Shown: positions 52,441 through 62,950, counted from the stretch's first letter. The stretch: 64,000 nucleotides of DNA from Bradyrhizobium manausense (GCF_018129685.1 NZ_JAFCLG010000004.1:124001-188000); one strand, 5' to 3'. Numbers and translations are program-made. The notes: generated from the sequence alone by a model not told the origin.

Positions 52441-53874
52441 ATGACCCCGATTTCGTCGACATTGGCAAAAGGCTGGATGCGGCTCGGGACGCGATTCCTT
52501 CCGTTTGCCGACGCGGCAACGACGGAGCTTCCGCTCGGACGGCTGCTGCGTCTGTCGTTGTTCCAGGTGTCGACCGGCATCTCGATCGTGCTGCTGAACG
52601 GCACGCTCAACCGCGTGATGATCGTCGAGCTCGGCGTCTCGACGCTGCTGGTCTCGCTGATGGTGTCGATCCCGCTGGTGTTCGCGCCGTTCCGCGTTCT
52701 GATCGGCTTCAAATCCGACAATCATCGCTCGGTGCTGGGCTGGCGCAGGGTGCCCTATATCTGGATGGGGACGCTGATCCAGTTCGGCGGCTTCGCCATC
52801 CTGCCGTTCGCGTTGCTGGTGCTGTCAGGCACCGGCGAGTATCCTGCGGTTTACGGACAATTCGGTGCAGCGCTCGCTTTCCTGCTTGTCGGCGCCGGCA
52901 TGCACACGGCCCAGACCGCGGGTCTCGCGCTCGCCACCGATCTGGCGCCGGCTGATGCGCGCCCGCGCGTGGTGGCCTTCCTCTATGTGATGCTGCTGTT
53001 CGGGATGGCCGGCAGTGCGCTGATCTTCAGCGAGCTGTTGCGCAACTTCAACGAGATCCGCCTGATCCAGGTGATCCAGGGCGTTGCCGTCGCGCAATTG
53101 CTGCTCAACATCGCTGCACTCTGGAAGCAGGAAGCGCGCAATCCGGCGCTGACGTCGGCAGCGCGGGAACGGCCCGAATTCCAGCACTCCTGGGCCAGGT
53201 TCCGCAATGCCGGCGGCTCGGTCCGCGTCCTTGTCGCGGTGGCACTCGGCACTTCGGCGTTCTCGATGCAGGATATCCTGCTCGAGCCCTATGGCGCAGA
53301 AATTCTCAAGCTGACCGTGGGCCAGACCACGGCGCTCACGGCGTTCTTCGCGCTCGGCACGTTGGCCGGATTTGGCCTTGCCGCCAGGACCCTGGGACGT
53401 AACGCCGATCCCTATCGCATCGCGGGCTTCGGCGCGGTTGCGGGGGTGTTCGCGTTCGCCGCGGTAATCTTTGCAGCGCCTTTGGGTTCGGTTCTGCTGT
53501 TTCGGATCGGTACCGCACTGATCGGTTTCGGCGGCGGGCTGTTTGCGGCGGGAACGCTGACCGCCGCAATGGCCATTGCAGCAGATGGCGAGAGCGGATT
53601 GGCGCTGGGGACCTGGGGCGCCGTGCAGGCCACGGCGGCCGGCAGCGGCATCGCGCTCGGCGGTGGCATCCGCGATGCGGTGACGACGCTCGCGTCGGGC
53701 GGCACGCTCGGCCGCGCGCTGACGGATCCGTCGACGGGTTACAGCGTCGTCTATCACATCGAGATTGCGTTGTTGTTCGCCACTCTGGTTGCGATCGGTC
53801 CGCTCGTGCGCACGGCACGGACGGACTTCTCGCAGCCATCAACAAAGTTCGGCCTGGCCGAGTTTCCAGGCTAG
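52441..53874 (+). CDS. lhaA: Light-harvesting complex assembly factor LhaA (PucC family)
   Basis: 477 residues, twelve membrane helices. LNGTLNRVMIVELGVSTLLV, RVLIGFKSDNHRSVLGWRRV and QDILLEPYGAEIL are PUCC-family signatures. The bchM-lhaA-puhA position matches lhaA/orf1696, which is needed for LH1 assembly. Paralogue of the gene between bchG and bchP. Confidence 0.93.
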   Translation: MTPISSTLAKGWMRLGTRFLPFADAATTELPLGRLLRLSLFQVSTGISIVLLNGTLNRVMIVELGVSTLLVSLMVSIPLVFAPFRVLIGFKSDNHRSVLGWRRVPYIWMGTLIQFGGFAILPFALLVLSGTGEYPAVYGQFGAALAFLLVGAGMHTAQTAGLALATDLAPADARPRVVAFLYVMLLFGMAGSALIFSELLRNFNEIRLIQVIQGVAVAQLLLNIAALWKQEARNPALTSAARERPEFQHSWARFRNAGGSVRVLVAVALGTSAFSMQDILLEPYGAEILKLTVGQTTALTAFFALGTLAGFGLAARTLGRNADPYRIAGFGAVAGVFAFAAVIFAAPLGSVLLFRIGTALIGFGGGLFAAGTLTAAMAIAADGESGLALGTWGAVQATAAGSGIALGGGIRDAVTTLASGGTLGRALTDPSTGYSVVYHIEIALLFATLVAIGPLVRTARTDFSQPSTKFGLAEFPG

Positions 53875-53895
53875 TCAACCAAGGGGAGGTCGCCC

Positions 53896-54663
53896 ATGCA
53901 GCCCGACTCGTATATGGACCTCGCGCAGGTCACGCTTTACGTCTTCTGGATCTTCTTCGCCGGTCTGATCTTCTATCTTCGCCGCGAAGACAAGCGCGAG
54001 GGTTATCCGCTCGAATCGACAGGGATCAACGGCGGGGTTTCTTACGGCTTTCCGCGCATGCCCGATCCCAAGACCTATCTCTTGCGCGACGGGCACGTCG
54101 CGACGCTTCCGAACCACAAGAACGATCGCCCCGACGTCGCGGTGGCGCCGATCGCGGTGTGGCCGGGCGCCCCGGCCGTGCCCACCGGCGACCCGATGCT
54201 CGATGGTGTCGGGCCCGGGTCCTACGCCAATCGCGAGGACGTTCCCGAACTGACGATGGAGAACATCCCCTGCATCGTTCCGCTGCGTCTTGCCGAAGGC
54301 ACCTATCTCGAACCACGCGACCCCGATCCGCGCGGCATGCGGGTGAACGGCGCGGACAGCGAGCAAGGCGGCATCGTCACCGACGTCTGGGTCGATCGTG
54401 CCGAGGCGCTGATCCGCTATCTCGAAGTGGAGGTCACGACCGCTGGCGGCCCGAAGCGCGTGCTGTTGCCGTTGCCGTTCGCCAAGATCGACGGCCGCCG
54501 CAGCCGGGTCTGGGTCGACGCCATCCTCGGCAGCCAGTTCGCCAACGTGCCTGCCACGAAGAGCCCGGATCAGGTGACCAAGCTCGAGGAAGACAAGATC
54601 GTCGGATATTACGGCGCGGGTACGCTCTACGCGACGCCGGCACGACAGGAGCCGCTGCTGTGA
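53896..54663 (+). CDS. puhA: Photosynthetic reaction centre H subunit
   Basis: 255 residues: a single N-terminal membrane helix (about 9-29, LYVFWIFFAGLIFYLRREDK) and a cytoplasmic PRC-barrel domain with LEPRDPDPRGM, VWVDRAEALIRYLEVE, LPLPFAKID. Strong AAGGGGAGG Shine-Dalgarno. GTGA overlap with puhB. Confidence 0.97.
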   Translation: MQPDSYMDLAQVTLYVFWIFFAGLIFYLRREDKREGYPLESTGINGGVSYGFPRMPDPKTYLLRDGHVATLPNHKNDRPDVAVAPIAVWPGAPAVPTGDPMLDGVGPGSYANREDVPELTMENIPCIVPLRLAEGTYLEPRDPDPRGMRVNGADSEQGGIVTDVWVDRAEALIRYLEVEVTTAGGPKRVLLPLPFAKIDGRRSRVWVDAILGSQFANVPATKSPDQVTKLEEDKIVGYYGAGTLYATPARQEPLL

Positions 54664-55337
54664 AACAGGATCATCAGCAATTCGAGACTCGGCAGTTCAA
54701 GGAGCTGCCGGCGCCGCTGCCGGTCGGTGAGCGCGTGATCTGGCAGGGCAAGCCCAGCTTCAGGGGGCTGGCGCTGCGGTCGTTCCACATCCGCGATGTC
54801 GCGATCTATTTCGGCGTCCTGCTGGCGTGGCGGCTGTGGTCGAACTGGTCGCACGGCATGCCGGGACGCGATGCCGTCATTTCGGCGCTGTGGCTGATCG
54901 CTCCGGCGATCAGCGCCATCGCCGTGCTGGCCGGCCTCGCCTGGCTGTTTCGGCGCGCCGCCTGCTACACGCTCACCAGCAAGCGGGTGTTGTTCCAGTT
55001 TGGCGTCGCGCTGCCGATGACCATGAACATTCCGCTGAGCAAGATCACCAACGCAGCCCTGAAGATCCATCACGACGGGTCGGGCGACATTCCTCTCGGC
55101 GTATCCGACAGCAAACGCGTCTCGTATTTGCTGCTGTGGCCGCACATCCGTCCGTGGCGGCTGCGCGCGCCAGAGCCGATGCTGTGCGCATTGCCGGACG
55201 CCGCGATCGTCGCCGCGAGACTTTCGGACGCACTGGGCGGGCAGCCCGCCCCGACGGCTGTTGCGCTGTCGGCGTCCGCCAACCGCAATCTGGTCGCGGA
55301 CGTCACGGCCAATTCGCCGTCGACCGCGGCGGCCTGA
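54660..55337 (+). CDS. puhB: Photosynthetic complex assembly protein PuhB
   Basis: 225 residues. FKELPAPLPVGERVIWQGKP, two membrane helices (about 45-60 and 80-100), then a PH-like domain with CYTLTSKRVLFQFGVALPM. PuhB assists reaction-centre assembly. GTG start fixed by overlap with the puhA stop. Confidence 0.92.
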   Translation: MKQDHQQFETRQFKELPAPLPVGERVIWQGKPSFRGLALRSFHIRDVAIYFGVLLAWRLWSNWSHGMPGRDAVISALWLIAPAISAIAVLAGLAWLFRRAACYTLTSKRVLFQFGVALPMTMNIPLSKITNAALKIHHDGSGDIPLGVSDSKRVSYLLLWPHIRPWRLRAPEPMLCALPDAAIVAARLSDALGGQPAPTAVALSASANRNLVADVTANSPSTAAA

Positions 55338-55350
55338 ACGGAGGACAGAC

Positions 55351-55809
55351 ATGAGCCAGGCCATCCAGGAGCCCGTCGTTCCCAAAGGCGGCATCATCGC
55401 AGCCGCGGCCCTCGTCCTGTTTTCGCTCGCGACCGTCACGACGGCGCGACTGACGGGGACGGGCGGCGTCCACATGACGCTGCCGGCCGCGGTCGAAAGC
55501 CGCGATTTCCAGTTCGAGGACGGCAATAACGGTGCGGTGCTGGTGTACGACGCCCACGATCATCAACTCGTGGACACGCTGGCGCCGGGCAGCAACGGCT
55601 TCATCCGCGTCGTTCTGCGCGGGCTCGCGCGGGAACGCAAGCTCGGCGATATCGGCCGGCAGCCGCCGTTTCGCCTCACCCGTTTCGTCAACGGCCAGAT
55701 CACGCTGACCGACACCTCGACGGGCAAGCAGATTGATCTTGCGGCGTTCGGATCGGCCAACACCGAGGCCTTTGCGCGACTGATGACATTGAAGGGGAGC
55801 GCGTCATGA
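55351..55809 (+). CDS. puhC: Photosynthetic complex assembly protein PuhC
   Basis: 152 residues: one N-terminal helix (about 15-35) and a beta-rich domain (RDFQFEDGNNGAVLVYDAHD, GFIRVVLRGLARERKLG). PuhC supports LH1-reaction centre organisation. GGAGG precedes the ATG; ATGA overlap with the next ORF. Confidence 0.9.
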   Translation: MSQAIQEPVVPKGGIIAAAALVLFSLATVTTARLTGTGGVHMTLPAAVESRDFQFEDGNNGAVLVYDAHDHQLVDTLAPGSNGFIRVVLRGLARERKLGDIGRQPPFRLTRFVNGQITLTDTSTGKQIDLAAFGSANTEAFARLMTLKGSAS

Positions 55810-56111
55810 CCATGCCCTGGAGCGGTTCGCGTAAATCCTTCGACGTACCCTGCACCGTCGAGATCGAGCAGACCTCGGAGACGCTTCACGCCCATGTCGT
55901 GCTCGATGGCGACATCGCGATCCGGCCCGGCGACGAGGTCAGGGTGCATGACGCGCCGACCGGAGTCGCCTTCGGCGAACGCCTCGTCGTGCGGAGAACC
56001 GCGACCGTGGTGCGCGCCGGTCCGCTCGGACGCCTGCTGGCGCGAATCGAGGGCTATCTGGAATTGACCGAGCTTTATGAAGTCAGTTTCTCGGACGGGA
56101 GGGCATCATGA
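55806..56111 (+). CDS. Conserved-looking 101-residue protein between puhC and acsF
   Basis: No name known to me. Soluble, beta-rich in appearance: [20 protein letters not shown], then [16 protein letters not shown] and a C-terminal [12 protein letters not shown]. Overlaps both neighbours as ATGA, so it is translated with puhC and acsF. A partner or chaperone for the diiron cyclase or reaction-centre assembly is a guess from position only. Confidence 0.8.
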   Translation: MTMPWSGSRKSFDVPCTVEIEQTSETLHAHVVLDGDIAIRPGDEVRVHDAPTGVAFGERLVVRRTATVVRAGPLGRLLARIEGYLELTELYEVSFSDGRAS

Positions 56112-57205
56112 TCAACATCGAAGGCGGCACCCACGGCAGTCTGCAAACGCGCCCCGCGATCAGGGGAAGCAGCGAAAGCCTCGACAAGGCGCGCGAGGAC
56201 ACCATCCTCAGCCCGCGTTTCTACACCACCGACTACGAGGCGATGGATCGCCTCGACGTCAGTCTGGTGCGCTCCGAATGGAACGCAGTCATCAAGGAGC
56301 TGCGCGCCGATCACAACAAGGCGCATTTCGTCAAGACCGACGAGTTCAAGAACGACCTTGAGTCGCTGCCGCCGGATCTCCGCAAGGAGTTCAAGGATTT
56401 CCTGGTCTCGTCGCTCACCGCGGAATTCTCGGGCTGCGTGCTCTACGCGGAGATCAAGAAGCGGATCAAGAACAGGGATATCCAGGAGCTGTTCAGCTTC
56501 ATGAGCCGCGACGAGGCCCGCCATGCCGGCTTCATCAACGAGATTCTGAAGGATCACGGCATCGGGGTCGACCTGAGCTTCCTCACCAAGGTGAAGAAGT
56601 ACACGTACTTTCGTCCCAAGTTCATCTTCTACGCGACCTACCTGTCAGAGAAGATCGGCTACGCCCGCTACATCACGATCTATCGTCAGATGGAGCGTCA
56701 TCCCGAGCGGCAATTCCATCCGATCTTCCGCTGGTTCGAGTTGTGGTGCAACGACGAGTTCCGCCACGGCGAAGCGTTCGCGCTGTTGATGCGCGCGGAT
56801 CCTTCGCTGCTGCGCGGCCTCAACAAGCTCTGGATCAGGTTCTTCCTGCTGGCCGTGTTCGCCACCATGTACGTGCGCGATCACATGCGACCCGCTTTCC
56901 ACGAGGCGCTTGGCATGGATCCGACCGACTACGACATGCGGGTGTTTCGCATCACCTCGGAGATTTCCAAGCAGGTGTTTCCGGTCACGATCGATATCGA
57001 GAATCCGCGCTTTCTCGCCGGCATGGAGCGCCTGCGGCTGATCTCGGAAGCGATCGCGGATGCGCGCGAGCAGGGCGGCTTGCTGTCGAGAGTTAGGCGC
57101 GCAGGCCTTGCGGCTCAGGCTGCCCTGGCGTTCGCACGGTTGTTCCTGCTGCCGGTGAAGCCGAACACGCTGCCGCGCGAAATCTGCCTGCAGCCGGCTT
57201 GGTGA
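56108..57205 (+). CDS. acsF: Mg-protoporphyrin IX monomethyl ester oxidative cyclase, aerobic
   Basis: O2-dependent diiron enzyme forming ring E. 365 residues. Two iron-ligand regions: [19 protein letters not shown] with [10 protein letters not shown], and [15 protein letters not shown]. No anaerobic bchE is in the window, so the pathway as encoded here needs oxygen. Confidence 0.96.
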   Translation: MINIEGGTHGSLQTRPAIRGSSESLDKAREDTILSPRFYTTDYEAMDRLDVSLVRSEWNAVIKELRADHNKAHFVKTDEFKNDLESLPPDLRKEFKDFLVSSLTAEFSGCVLYAEIKKRIKNRDIQELFSFMSRDEARHAGFINEILKDHGIGVDLSFLTKVKKYTYFRPKFIFYATYLSEKIGYARYITIYRQMERHPERQFHPIFRWFELWCNDEFRHGEAFALLMRADPSLLRGLNKLWIRFFLLAVFATMYVRDHMRPAFHEALGMDPTDYDMRVFRITSEISKQVFPVTIDIENPRFLAGMERLRLISEAIADAREQGGLLSRVRRAGLAAQAALAFARLFLLPVKPNTLPREICLQPAW

Positions 57206-57215
57206 GGAGAGGGCG

Positions 57216-58229
57216 TTGATAGCCGCATACACGGTCCCCCCCATCTACGCTGCGTTTGTGTGGTGGTTCAGCACTGGGGCCGTGCTGTTGCTGGTGGGAC
57301 GTTCGGGACGGTTCGGACTGTCGCGAGCGTTCCTCGCACTTGGGTTGCTTGCCGGGGCGCTCGGCGGCCTTGCGCTCACCGCCGGTGATACCAGCGTCGG
57401 CGGAGCATATACGGCCTTCACCTGCACCATCCTGCTGTGGGGCGCGCAGGAGATCGCCTTTCTCGCCGGCTGGTTGACGGGGCCCCGGCCGGAGCCTTGT
57501 CCGGCGCATGCCGCCGGCCGGGTGCGCCTCGGCCTTGCGCTGCAGGCCATCCTCTATCACGAGTTCGCGCTGCTCTCCTGCGGCGCGGCCATCGCCGCCT
57601 TGACCTGGACCGGCGCCAACCAGGTCGGTCTGTGGACGTTTGCGGCCCTCTGGGTGCTCAGGCAAAGCGCCAAGATCAACCTCTTCCTCGGCGTTCCCGT
57701 CACCAACGACGAGCTGATGCCGGATGCGGTGCGGTTCCTGAAGACGTTCTTCACGCATGGGCCGGTCAGCGGCTTCTTTCCGCTCTCGGTCACGCTCGCG
57801 ACAGCGGCCCTCGTCATCATGATCCAGCGTATCGTCGAAGTCGCGGTGTCTCCTTTCGACATCGTCGGACTGACGCTGGTGTCGACGCTGTTTGCGCTCG
57901 GCGTCGTCGAGCATTGGTTCATGCTGCTTCCGTTGCCGGCGATGACGCTGTGGGGCTGGGGCATGCGCTCGGGTTTCCCGCCGGAGGATACCACCATGGA
58001 ACAGGAACGAGACACCAAGGCCACCGCGGCGCCGCCCAACCTCGTCGTGCTCGCGGATGTGCGCTCCGATGCGGCGCCTCCGAAGCTGTCGCAGGGAGCC
58101 TCCGCGCGGCAGCGTCTCGAAGACCAGTTTCGCCAGAACTATCGCGAGCAGCAGGCAAGAGAAGGCCTGACGGCGGCTCATACGATCTGTCCCGAGCCGG
58201 CGGCAACGATCAAGGGGAGGACGTCATGA
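57216..58229 (+). CDS. puhE: PuhE, photosynthetic complex putative assembly protein (DUF3623)
   Basis: 337 residues, about seven membrane helices up to residue 250, then a soluble charged tail of about 85 residues with [37 protein letters not shown] and [13 protein letters not shown] are typical. The TTG start follows GGAGAG. Bacteriochlorophyll production is modulated by PuhE in Rhodobacter. ATGA overlap with hemA. Confidence 0.88.
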   Translation: MIAAYTVPPIYAAFVWWFSTGAVLLLVGRSGRFGLSRAFLALGLLAGALGGLALTAGDTSVGGAYTAFTCTILLWGAQEIAFLAGWLTGPRPEPCPAHAAGRVRLGLALQAILYHEFALLSCGAAIAALTWTGANQVGLWTFAALWVLRQSAKINLFLGVPVTNDELMPDAVRFLKTFFTHGPVSGFFPLSVTLATAALVIMIQRIVEVAVSPFDIVGLTLVSTLFALGVVEHWFMLLPLPAMTLWGWGMRSGFPPEDTTMEQERDTKATAAPPNLVVLADVRSDAAPPKLSQGASARQRLEDQFRQNYREQQAREGLTAAHTICPEPAATIKGRTS

Positions 58230-59437
58230 ACTACGAAGCCTATTTTCGCCGGCAGCTCGAGGGTCTTCATCGCGAAGGCCGCTATCGCGTGTTTGCTGAT
58301 CTCGAACGCAAGGCGGGCGCGTTCCCCCGCGCGAAACATCACCATCCGAGTGGCGCGGGTGAAGTCACCGTCTGGTGCTCCAACGACTACCTCGGCATGG
58401 GCCAGCACCCCGCCGTGCTGGAGGCGATGCATGACGCGCTCGACAGTTGCGGCGCCGGGGCCGGCGGCACGCGCAACATCGCCGGGACCAACCATTACCA
58501 TGTGCTGCTGGAAAAGGAGCTGGCCGATCTGCACGGCAAGGAAGCCGCACTCCTGTTCACGTCGGGCTATGTCTCCAACATGGCGTCGCTGAGCACGCTT
58601 GCGTCGCGGATGCCCGGTTGCACGATCCTGTCGGACGAGCTCAATCACGCCTCGATGATCGAGGGTATCAGGCACAGCCGCGCCGAGACGCGGATCTTTG
58701 CGCATAACGACCCGCGCGATCTCGAACGCAAGCTCGGCGATCTCGACCCGCACGCACCGAAGCTGGTCGCCTTCGAGTCGGTCTATTCGATGGATGGCGA
58801 CATTGCCCCGATCGCCGAGCTCTGCGACGTCGCGGACGCCCACAATGCCATGACCTATCTCGACGAGGTCCACGGCGTCGGCCTTTATGGACCCAAGGGC
58901 GGCGGCATCGCCGACCGGGAGGGCGTCAGCCATCGCTTGACCGTGATCGAAGGCACCCTGGCAAAGGCATTCGGTGTCATCGGCGGCTATGTCGCGGCAT
59001 CGGCGACGATCTGCGATTTCATCCGCAGCTTTGCCTCCGGCTTCATCTTCACCACGTCGCTGCCGCCCGCGGTCGCGGCCGGGGCTCTGGCCAGCATTCG
59101 TCATCTGAAATCGAGCGCGGCGGAGCGCGAGCGGCATCAGGATCGCGTCGCGCGGCTGCGCCGGCGGCTCGACGAAGCCGGCGTCGCCCATCTGGACAAT
59201 CCCAGCCACATCGTGCCGGTCATGGTCTGCGACCCCGTCTTGTGCAAGCAGATCAGCGACGTTCTGATCGACCGCTACGGCATCTATGTACAGCCGATCA
59301 ACTACCCGACGGTGCCGCGCGGCACCGAGCGGCTGCGCATCACGCCGTCGCCGCATCACACCGATGCCGATATCGAGCATCTGGTAACTGCGCTGGCACA
59401 GATCTGGGCGGAGGTCGGGCTCGCCAGGGCAGCTTGA
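58226..59437 (+). CDS. hemA: 5-aminolevulinate synthase
   Basis: PLP enzyme condensing glycine and succinyl-CoA, entry to the tetrapyrrole pathway. 403 residues. [30 protein letters not shown] and PLP-Lys in [15 protein letters not shown]; the family usually has TLGKAFG, so one Gly is Ala here. C-terminal [20 protein letters not shown]. As last gene of the bchF-to-hemA series it is likely induced with the photosystem. Confidence 0.95.
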   Translation: MNYEAYFRRQLEGLHREGRYRVFADLERKAGAFPRAKHHHPSGAGEVTVWCSNDYLGMGQHPAVLEAMHDALDSCGAGAGGTRNIAGTNHYHVLLEKELADLHGKEAALLFTSGYVSNMASLSTLASRMPGCTILSDELNHASMIEGIRHSRAETRIFAHNDPRDLERKLGDLDPHAPKLVAFESVYSMDGDIAPIAELCDVADAHNAMTYLDEVHGVGLYGPKGGGIADREGVSHRLTVIEGTLAKAFGVIGGYVAASATICDFIRSFASGFIFTTSLPPAVAAGALASIRHLKSSAAERERHQDRVARLRRRLDEAGVAHLDNPSHIVPVMVCDPVLCKQISDVLIDRYGIYVQPINYPTVPRGTERLRITPSPHHTDADIEHLVTALAQIWAEVGLARAA

Positions 59438-59522
59438 TCGGCAGATCCCCCGGGCGGCTGATATGGGTGCTCGGAGTTGGTCGATGGCCCGATAGGCCGG
59501 TTTTCGCGAACCGCGGTCAATC

Positions 59523-60002
59523 ATGCGGAAGTTGATGAAGTTTCTTCATACGCTGGGAGCGATCGGCCTTGTCGGCGCGGTCGCCTGCTTCCTCGTCATG
59601 GCCGGCTACGCGCCCGCGCCGAGCGCGATCACGCAATACGCGCCGCTCAGCATCGCCACGGGAGCCGTGGCGACATGGATCTTCATGCCGTCTCTCGGTC
59701 TTACGCTGGTCGCCGGTCTGCTGGCCATGGCCGTGAACAGAGCGTTTCACAACGCCGGCTGGGCATGGGCAAAACTCGCGATGGGCGTCCTCGTTTTCGA
59801 ATGGGGATTCGTGTCCGTGGTTGGGCCGCTCCAACAGGAGGCGGAGCAAAGCGCGCGAGCGTTGGCCGGCGGCAGCGATCCCGCCACGCTCGCCGGCGAA
59901 TTGGGGACCCGCAGCGCTACGCTTTGGGTTTTCTTGGCCATTGCGATGGCCAACATTGTTCTCGGCGTGTGGCGGCCGCGGCTCACGCGGCTGCCGGACT
60001 AG
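59523..60002 (+). CDS. Four-helix membrane protein, unknown function
   Basis: 159 residues; hydrophobic segments about 10-30, 43-68, 80-100 and 132-150, with a periplasmic or cytoplasmic Ala/Gly-rich loop before the last. Starts MRKLMKFLHTLGAIGLVGA, similar in layout to DUF2269-type proteins. It lies 85 bases after hemA, so cotranscription is possible but not shown. Confidence 0.6.
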   Translation: MRKLMKFLHTLGAIGLVGAVACFLVMAGYAPAPSAITQYAPLSIATGAVATWIFMPSLGLTLVAGLLAMAVNRAFHNAGWAWAKLAMGVLVFEWGFVSVVGPLQQEAEQSARALAGGSDPATLAGELGTRSATLWVFLAIAMANIVLGVWRPRLTRLPD

Positions 60003-60075
60003 ATTTGTTGCATGCTCAACGAAGATTTCGACTAATCTTCAAGGCGGGCACGAAACGGCCCACGATAGGAGATCG

Positions 60076-60519
60076 ATGAGCACGGTAAAAAACGCTCTGG
60101 CCCAGAAGAGTGGCCCCCTGATCCATGTCCGTTCCGGAGACATGGTCGTCGAAGCCTTGCGGCAAATGCGCGACAATCGGGTCAGGTCGGTGCTGGTCAT
60201 CGACGACGGAGTGCTGGTCGGCATCGTGACCCAGGGTGACTGCGCCATCAAGGTGCTGCTGCCGGGGCTCGATGCGAAGCAGACCCCGGTGAGCGAGGTG
60301 ATGACCGGCAACCCGGTCACGATCAAGCCGGACGATCGGCTGGACAGCTGCATGGCAATGATGGCTGCGCGCGGTTTTCGCCATCTGCCAGTGCTGGACG
60401 CGGGCAAGGTCGTCGGCGTGATCTCGATCGGAGACGTCGTCAAGAACATCATCCGGGATCTGGAGCACAACGTGGACGACCTGATGGGCTACATCATGAA
60501 GGACGGGCCCGGAGGCTGA
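60076..60519 (+). CDS. CBS-domain pair protein
   Basis: 147 residues made of two CBS motifs: VVEALRQMRDNRVRSVLVID with GIVTQGDCAIKVL, and VTIKPDDRLDSCMAMMAARG with VVGVISIGDVVKNII. Such stand-alone pairs bind adenine nucleotides. AGGAGA precedes the ATG. No partner enzyme adjacent. Confidence 0.88.
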   Translation: MSTVKNALAQKSGPLIHVRSGDMVVEALRQMRDNRVRSVLVIDDGVLVGIVTQGDCAIKVLLPGLDAKQTPVSEVMTGNPVTIKPDDRLDSCMAMMAARGFRHLPVLDAGKVVGVISIGDVVKNIIRDLEHNVDDLMGYIMKDGPGG

Positions 60520-60573
60520 CGGACGAACCGCGGTGTCGCTGAAGCCTGCTCCTTTAAAGGACATTTCCGCGCA

Positions 60574-60595
60574 CCGCAGCGATCAACCGCTGCGG
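60574..60595. terminator. Hairpin after the CBS-domain gene
   Basis: CCGCAGCG and CGCTGCGG form a perfect 8-base stem with a 6-base loop, 54 bases after the CBS stop. It lies between convergent genes and may act for either. It lacks a clear U-run. Confidence 0.4.
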
Positions 60596-60674
60596 CCTCT
60601 CTCATGCATTGTCTGACGACCGGCGGCTGGGTCACCGGTCAAGGCGCAGCGTCGACTGGGCTCATCATGTGTCG

Positions 60675-62912
60675 CTAGTCGGGCAGGGGCGCCTCTGCGA
60701 CGTCCAGCAGTGCCCCGAGGCCTTGCCGCAGACGACGAGTCGCAATGTTCTCGGTCGCAAGGCCAAACACCACAAGTGACCGCCCAGTCGCGGCGTAGGT
60801 GTGCCCTAGCTCAAAGGACGGCATCTGCGTTTCGGGCTGATTGGTATCGATCAGACCTAGCCAGTTCCGCCCGTCAGCCACGGGCGGCAAGGTGAAGTTC
60901 ACGACGTCATGATGGGCATTGTAGATCAGCAGCATGGTCGCATCGGAGCCGCGCCGCTTGATGCCTGTCTCCTGCGCGCGGCCGTCGAGCAACATCCCAA
61001 AGCATCTGGCGTTACCGTCCTGCCATTGTTCGCTGGTCATCTCCTCCCCCGACGGCGAGAGCCAAGTAACGTCCTTGACGTCCAGCTCCTCGTTGTACGA
61101 GCCGACCAGAAAGCGGCTGCGGTAGAGAATTGGAAATGCCTTGCGCGTGGCTATCAGCTTCCGTGTGAATTCGCGCAGGCTGCGGCCATTTGCGGTGATG
61201 CCCATCCAGTCGAGCCAGGTGGTCTCGTTATCCTGCGCATAAGCGTTGTTGTTGCCGTTCTGGGTGTGTCCGAATTCGTCACCCGCGAGCAGCATCGGAG
61301 TGCCGTGGGAGAGAAGCATCGTGGCCATCAGATTGCGCTTCTGACGTTCCCGCAATGCGGTGATCTCGGGATCATCAGTCGGCCCTTCAGCGCCGCAGTT
61401 CCAGGAATGGTTATTGCTGTGGCCGTCGCGGTTGCCCTCGCCATTCGCCTCGTTGTGCTTGTCATTGTACGAGACAAGATCGTTGAGATTGAACCCGTCG
61501 TGAGCGGTGACGAAATTGACACTCGCCCAGGGCCGGCGGCCGCGCTTGTTGAAGAGATCGCCTGATCCGGAAATGCGCTTGGCGAAGTCGGCAAGGGCGC
61601 CTGAATCGCCTTTCCAGAAGGCGCGTGCGGTGTCCCTGAACTTATCGTTCCACTCGGCCCATCCGGGGGGGAACTGCCCGACTTGATAACCGCCCGGGCC
61701 GATGTCCCAAGGCTCGGCGATCAGCTTGACGCTGGAAAGCACCGGATCCTGCCGGCATGCATCAAGAAACCCGCCGCCTTCGTCGAAACCGTATGGTTCT
61801 CGTGCCAAAATGGTCGCAAGGTCGAAGCGAAAGCCATCGACCCGCATGTCGGTTGCCCAATAGCGCAGGGAATCCGCGACCAGCTGCAGCACGCGCGGGT
61901 GCGAGAGATTGACGGTATTGCCGGTCCCGGTGTCGTTGATGTAGTAACGCTTCTGGTCCGGCAGCAGACGGTAATAGCTGACATTGTCAATGCCCTTGAA
62001 GGACAAGGTGGGGCCGAGCTCGTTTCCTTCCGCCGTGTGATTGTAAACGACGTCGAGAATGACCTCGATACCGTGAGCATGAAACTGGTTGACCATGGCC
62101 TTGAATTCATTTGCGAACGGCGTCTTCAGGTAACGCGGTTCCGGCGCAAAGAAGGCGATGGAGTTGTAGCCCCAGTAGTTTCGCAGGCCTTTCTCGACGA
62201 GGTAGCTGTCGTCCACGAACGCATGAATTGGTAACAGCTCCGCGCTGGTGACGCCGAGCGAGCGCAAATAGGACGGCACCTCCGAATGCGCGAGCCCGGA
62301 GAATGTGCCGCGATCTGCCTCGGGAACGAGCGGGTGCTGCTGGGTGAAACCCTTGACGTGCATCTCGTAGACGATGGTCCGTTCCCACGTCGTTTCGGGC
62401 TTGCGCGCGAGACCCCAGGTGAAGGCCGGGTCGATGACACGGCACTTCTGCATCAGCGGCGCGCTGTCGCGCTCGTCGTAGGACAGATCCTTGTCGGCAT
62501 GGTCGAGTTGATAGCCGAACAATTCAGGTCCCCAACGCAATTGCCCAACCAGTTGTTTGGCGTAGGGGTCGAGCACCAGCTTGTTTGGGTTGAACCGGTG
62601 TCCTGCGTCCGGCTCATAAGGACCGTAAACACGATAGCCATAGACGGTGCCGGGGCGGGCCGCGGGCAGGTAGCCATGCCAGACTTCGTCGGTATATTCG
62701 GGGAGCTCGATCCGCTCGAGTTCGGTTGTGCCGGTGTCGTCGAACAGGCATAGTTCGACTTTGGTGGCGTGGGCCGAGAACAGCGCGAAGTTGACGCCAA
62801 GCCCGTCCCATGTCGCGCCCAGCGGAAAAGGTTTGCCCTCGGTTATGCGGGAGCGGCGCAGGCTCGCAGCCGCTCGCGTCAGAGCGTCGTCTGGATGTGT
62901 CGGTCGATCCAT
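60675..62912 (-). CDS. glgX: Glycogen debranching enzyme
   Basis: Isoamylase-type GH13 enzyme cleaving alpha-1,6 branches. 745 residues. N-terminal CBM48 (about 30-140; GVNFALFSAHATKVELCLFD), catalytic barrel with nucleophile MRVDGFRFDLAT, acid/base LIAEPWDIGPGGY and third carboxylate VTAHDGFNLND, C-terminal beta domain from about residue 640. ATG 62912 chosen; G-rich sequence precedes it. The frame extends upstream to 63008 through a hairpin, which is unlikely to be coding. Confidence 0.95.
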   Translation of the reverse strand: MDRPTHPDDALTRAAASLRRSRITEGKPFPLGATWDGLGVNFALFSAHATKVELCLFDDTGTTELERIELPEYTDEVWHGYLPAARPGTVYGYRVYGPYEPDAGHRFNPNKLVLDPYAKQLVGQLRWGPELFGYQLDHADKDLSYDERDSAPLMQKCRVIDPAFTWGLARKPETTWERTIVYEMHVKGFTQQHPLVPEADRGTFSGLAHSEVPSYLRSLGVTSAELLPIHAFVDDSYLVEKGLRNYWGYNSIAFFAPEPRYLKTPFANEFKAMVNQFHAHGIEVILDVVYNHTAEGNELGPTLSFKGIDNVSYYRLLPDQKRYYINDTGTGNTVNLSHPRVLQLVADSLRYWATDMRVDGFRFDLATILAREPYGFDEGGGFLDACRQDPVLSSVKLIAEPWDIGPGGYQVGQFPPGWAEWNDKFRDTARAFWKGDSGALADFAKRISGSGDLFNKRGRRPWASVNFVTAHDGFNLNDLVSYNDKHNEANGEGNRDGHSNNHSWNCGAEGPTDDPEITALRERQKRNLMATMLLSHGTPMLLAGDEFGHTQNGNNNAYAQDNETTWLDWMGITANGRSLREFTRKLIATRKAFPILYRSRFLVGSYNEELDVKDVTWLSPSGEEMTSEQWQDGNARCFGMLLDGRAQETGIKRRGSDATMLLIYNAHHDVVNFTLPPVADGRNWLGLIDTNQPETQMPSFELGHTYAATGRSLVVFGLATENIATRRLRQGLGALLDVAEAPLPD

Positions 62913-62921
62913 TGGCCCCCC

Positions 62922-62950
62922 AAAAAATGAAGGCCCGCTCGGAAGCGGGC
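62922..62950 (-). terminator. Hairpin with U-run just upstream of glgX
   Basis: On the minus strand GCCCGCT/AGCGGGC (62950-62933) forms a 7-base stem with a 4-base loop and is followed after five bases by TTTTTT. It could end transcription from the glycosyltransferase or act as a 5' attenuator of glgX, whose ATG is only nine bases further on. The 63-250 bases beyond it (to 63252) show nothing else recognisable. Confidence 0.5.

Noticed and set aside
60003..60075. Possible extra start or small gene before the CBS-domain gene
   Set aside because: Short gap with only a Shine-Dalgarno for the CBS gene; no coding signal.
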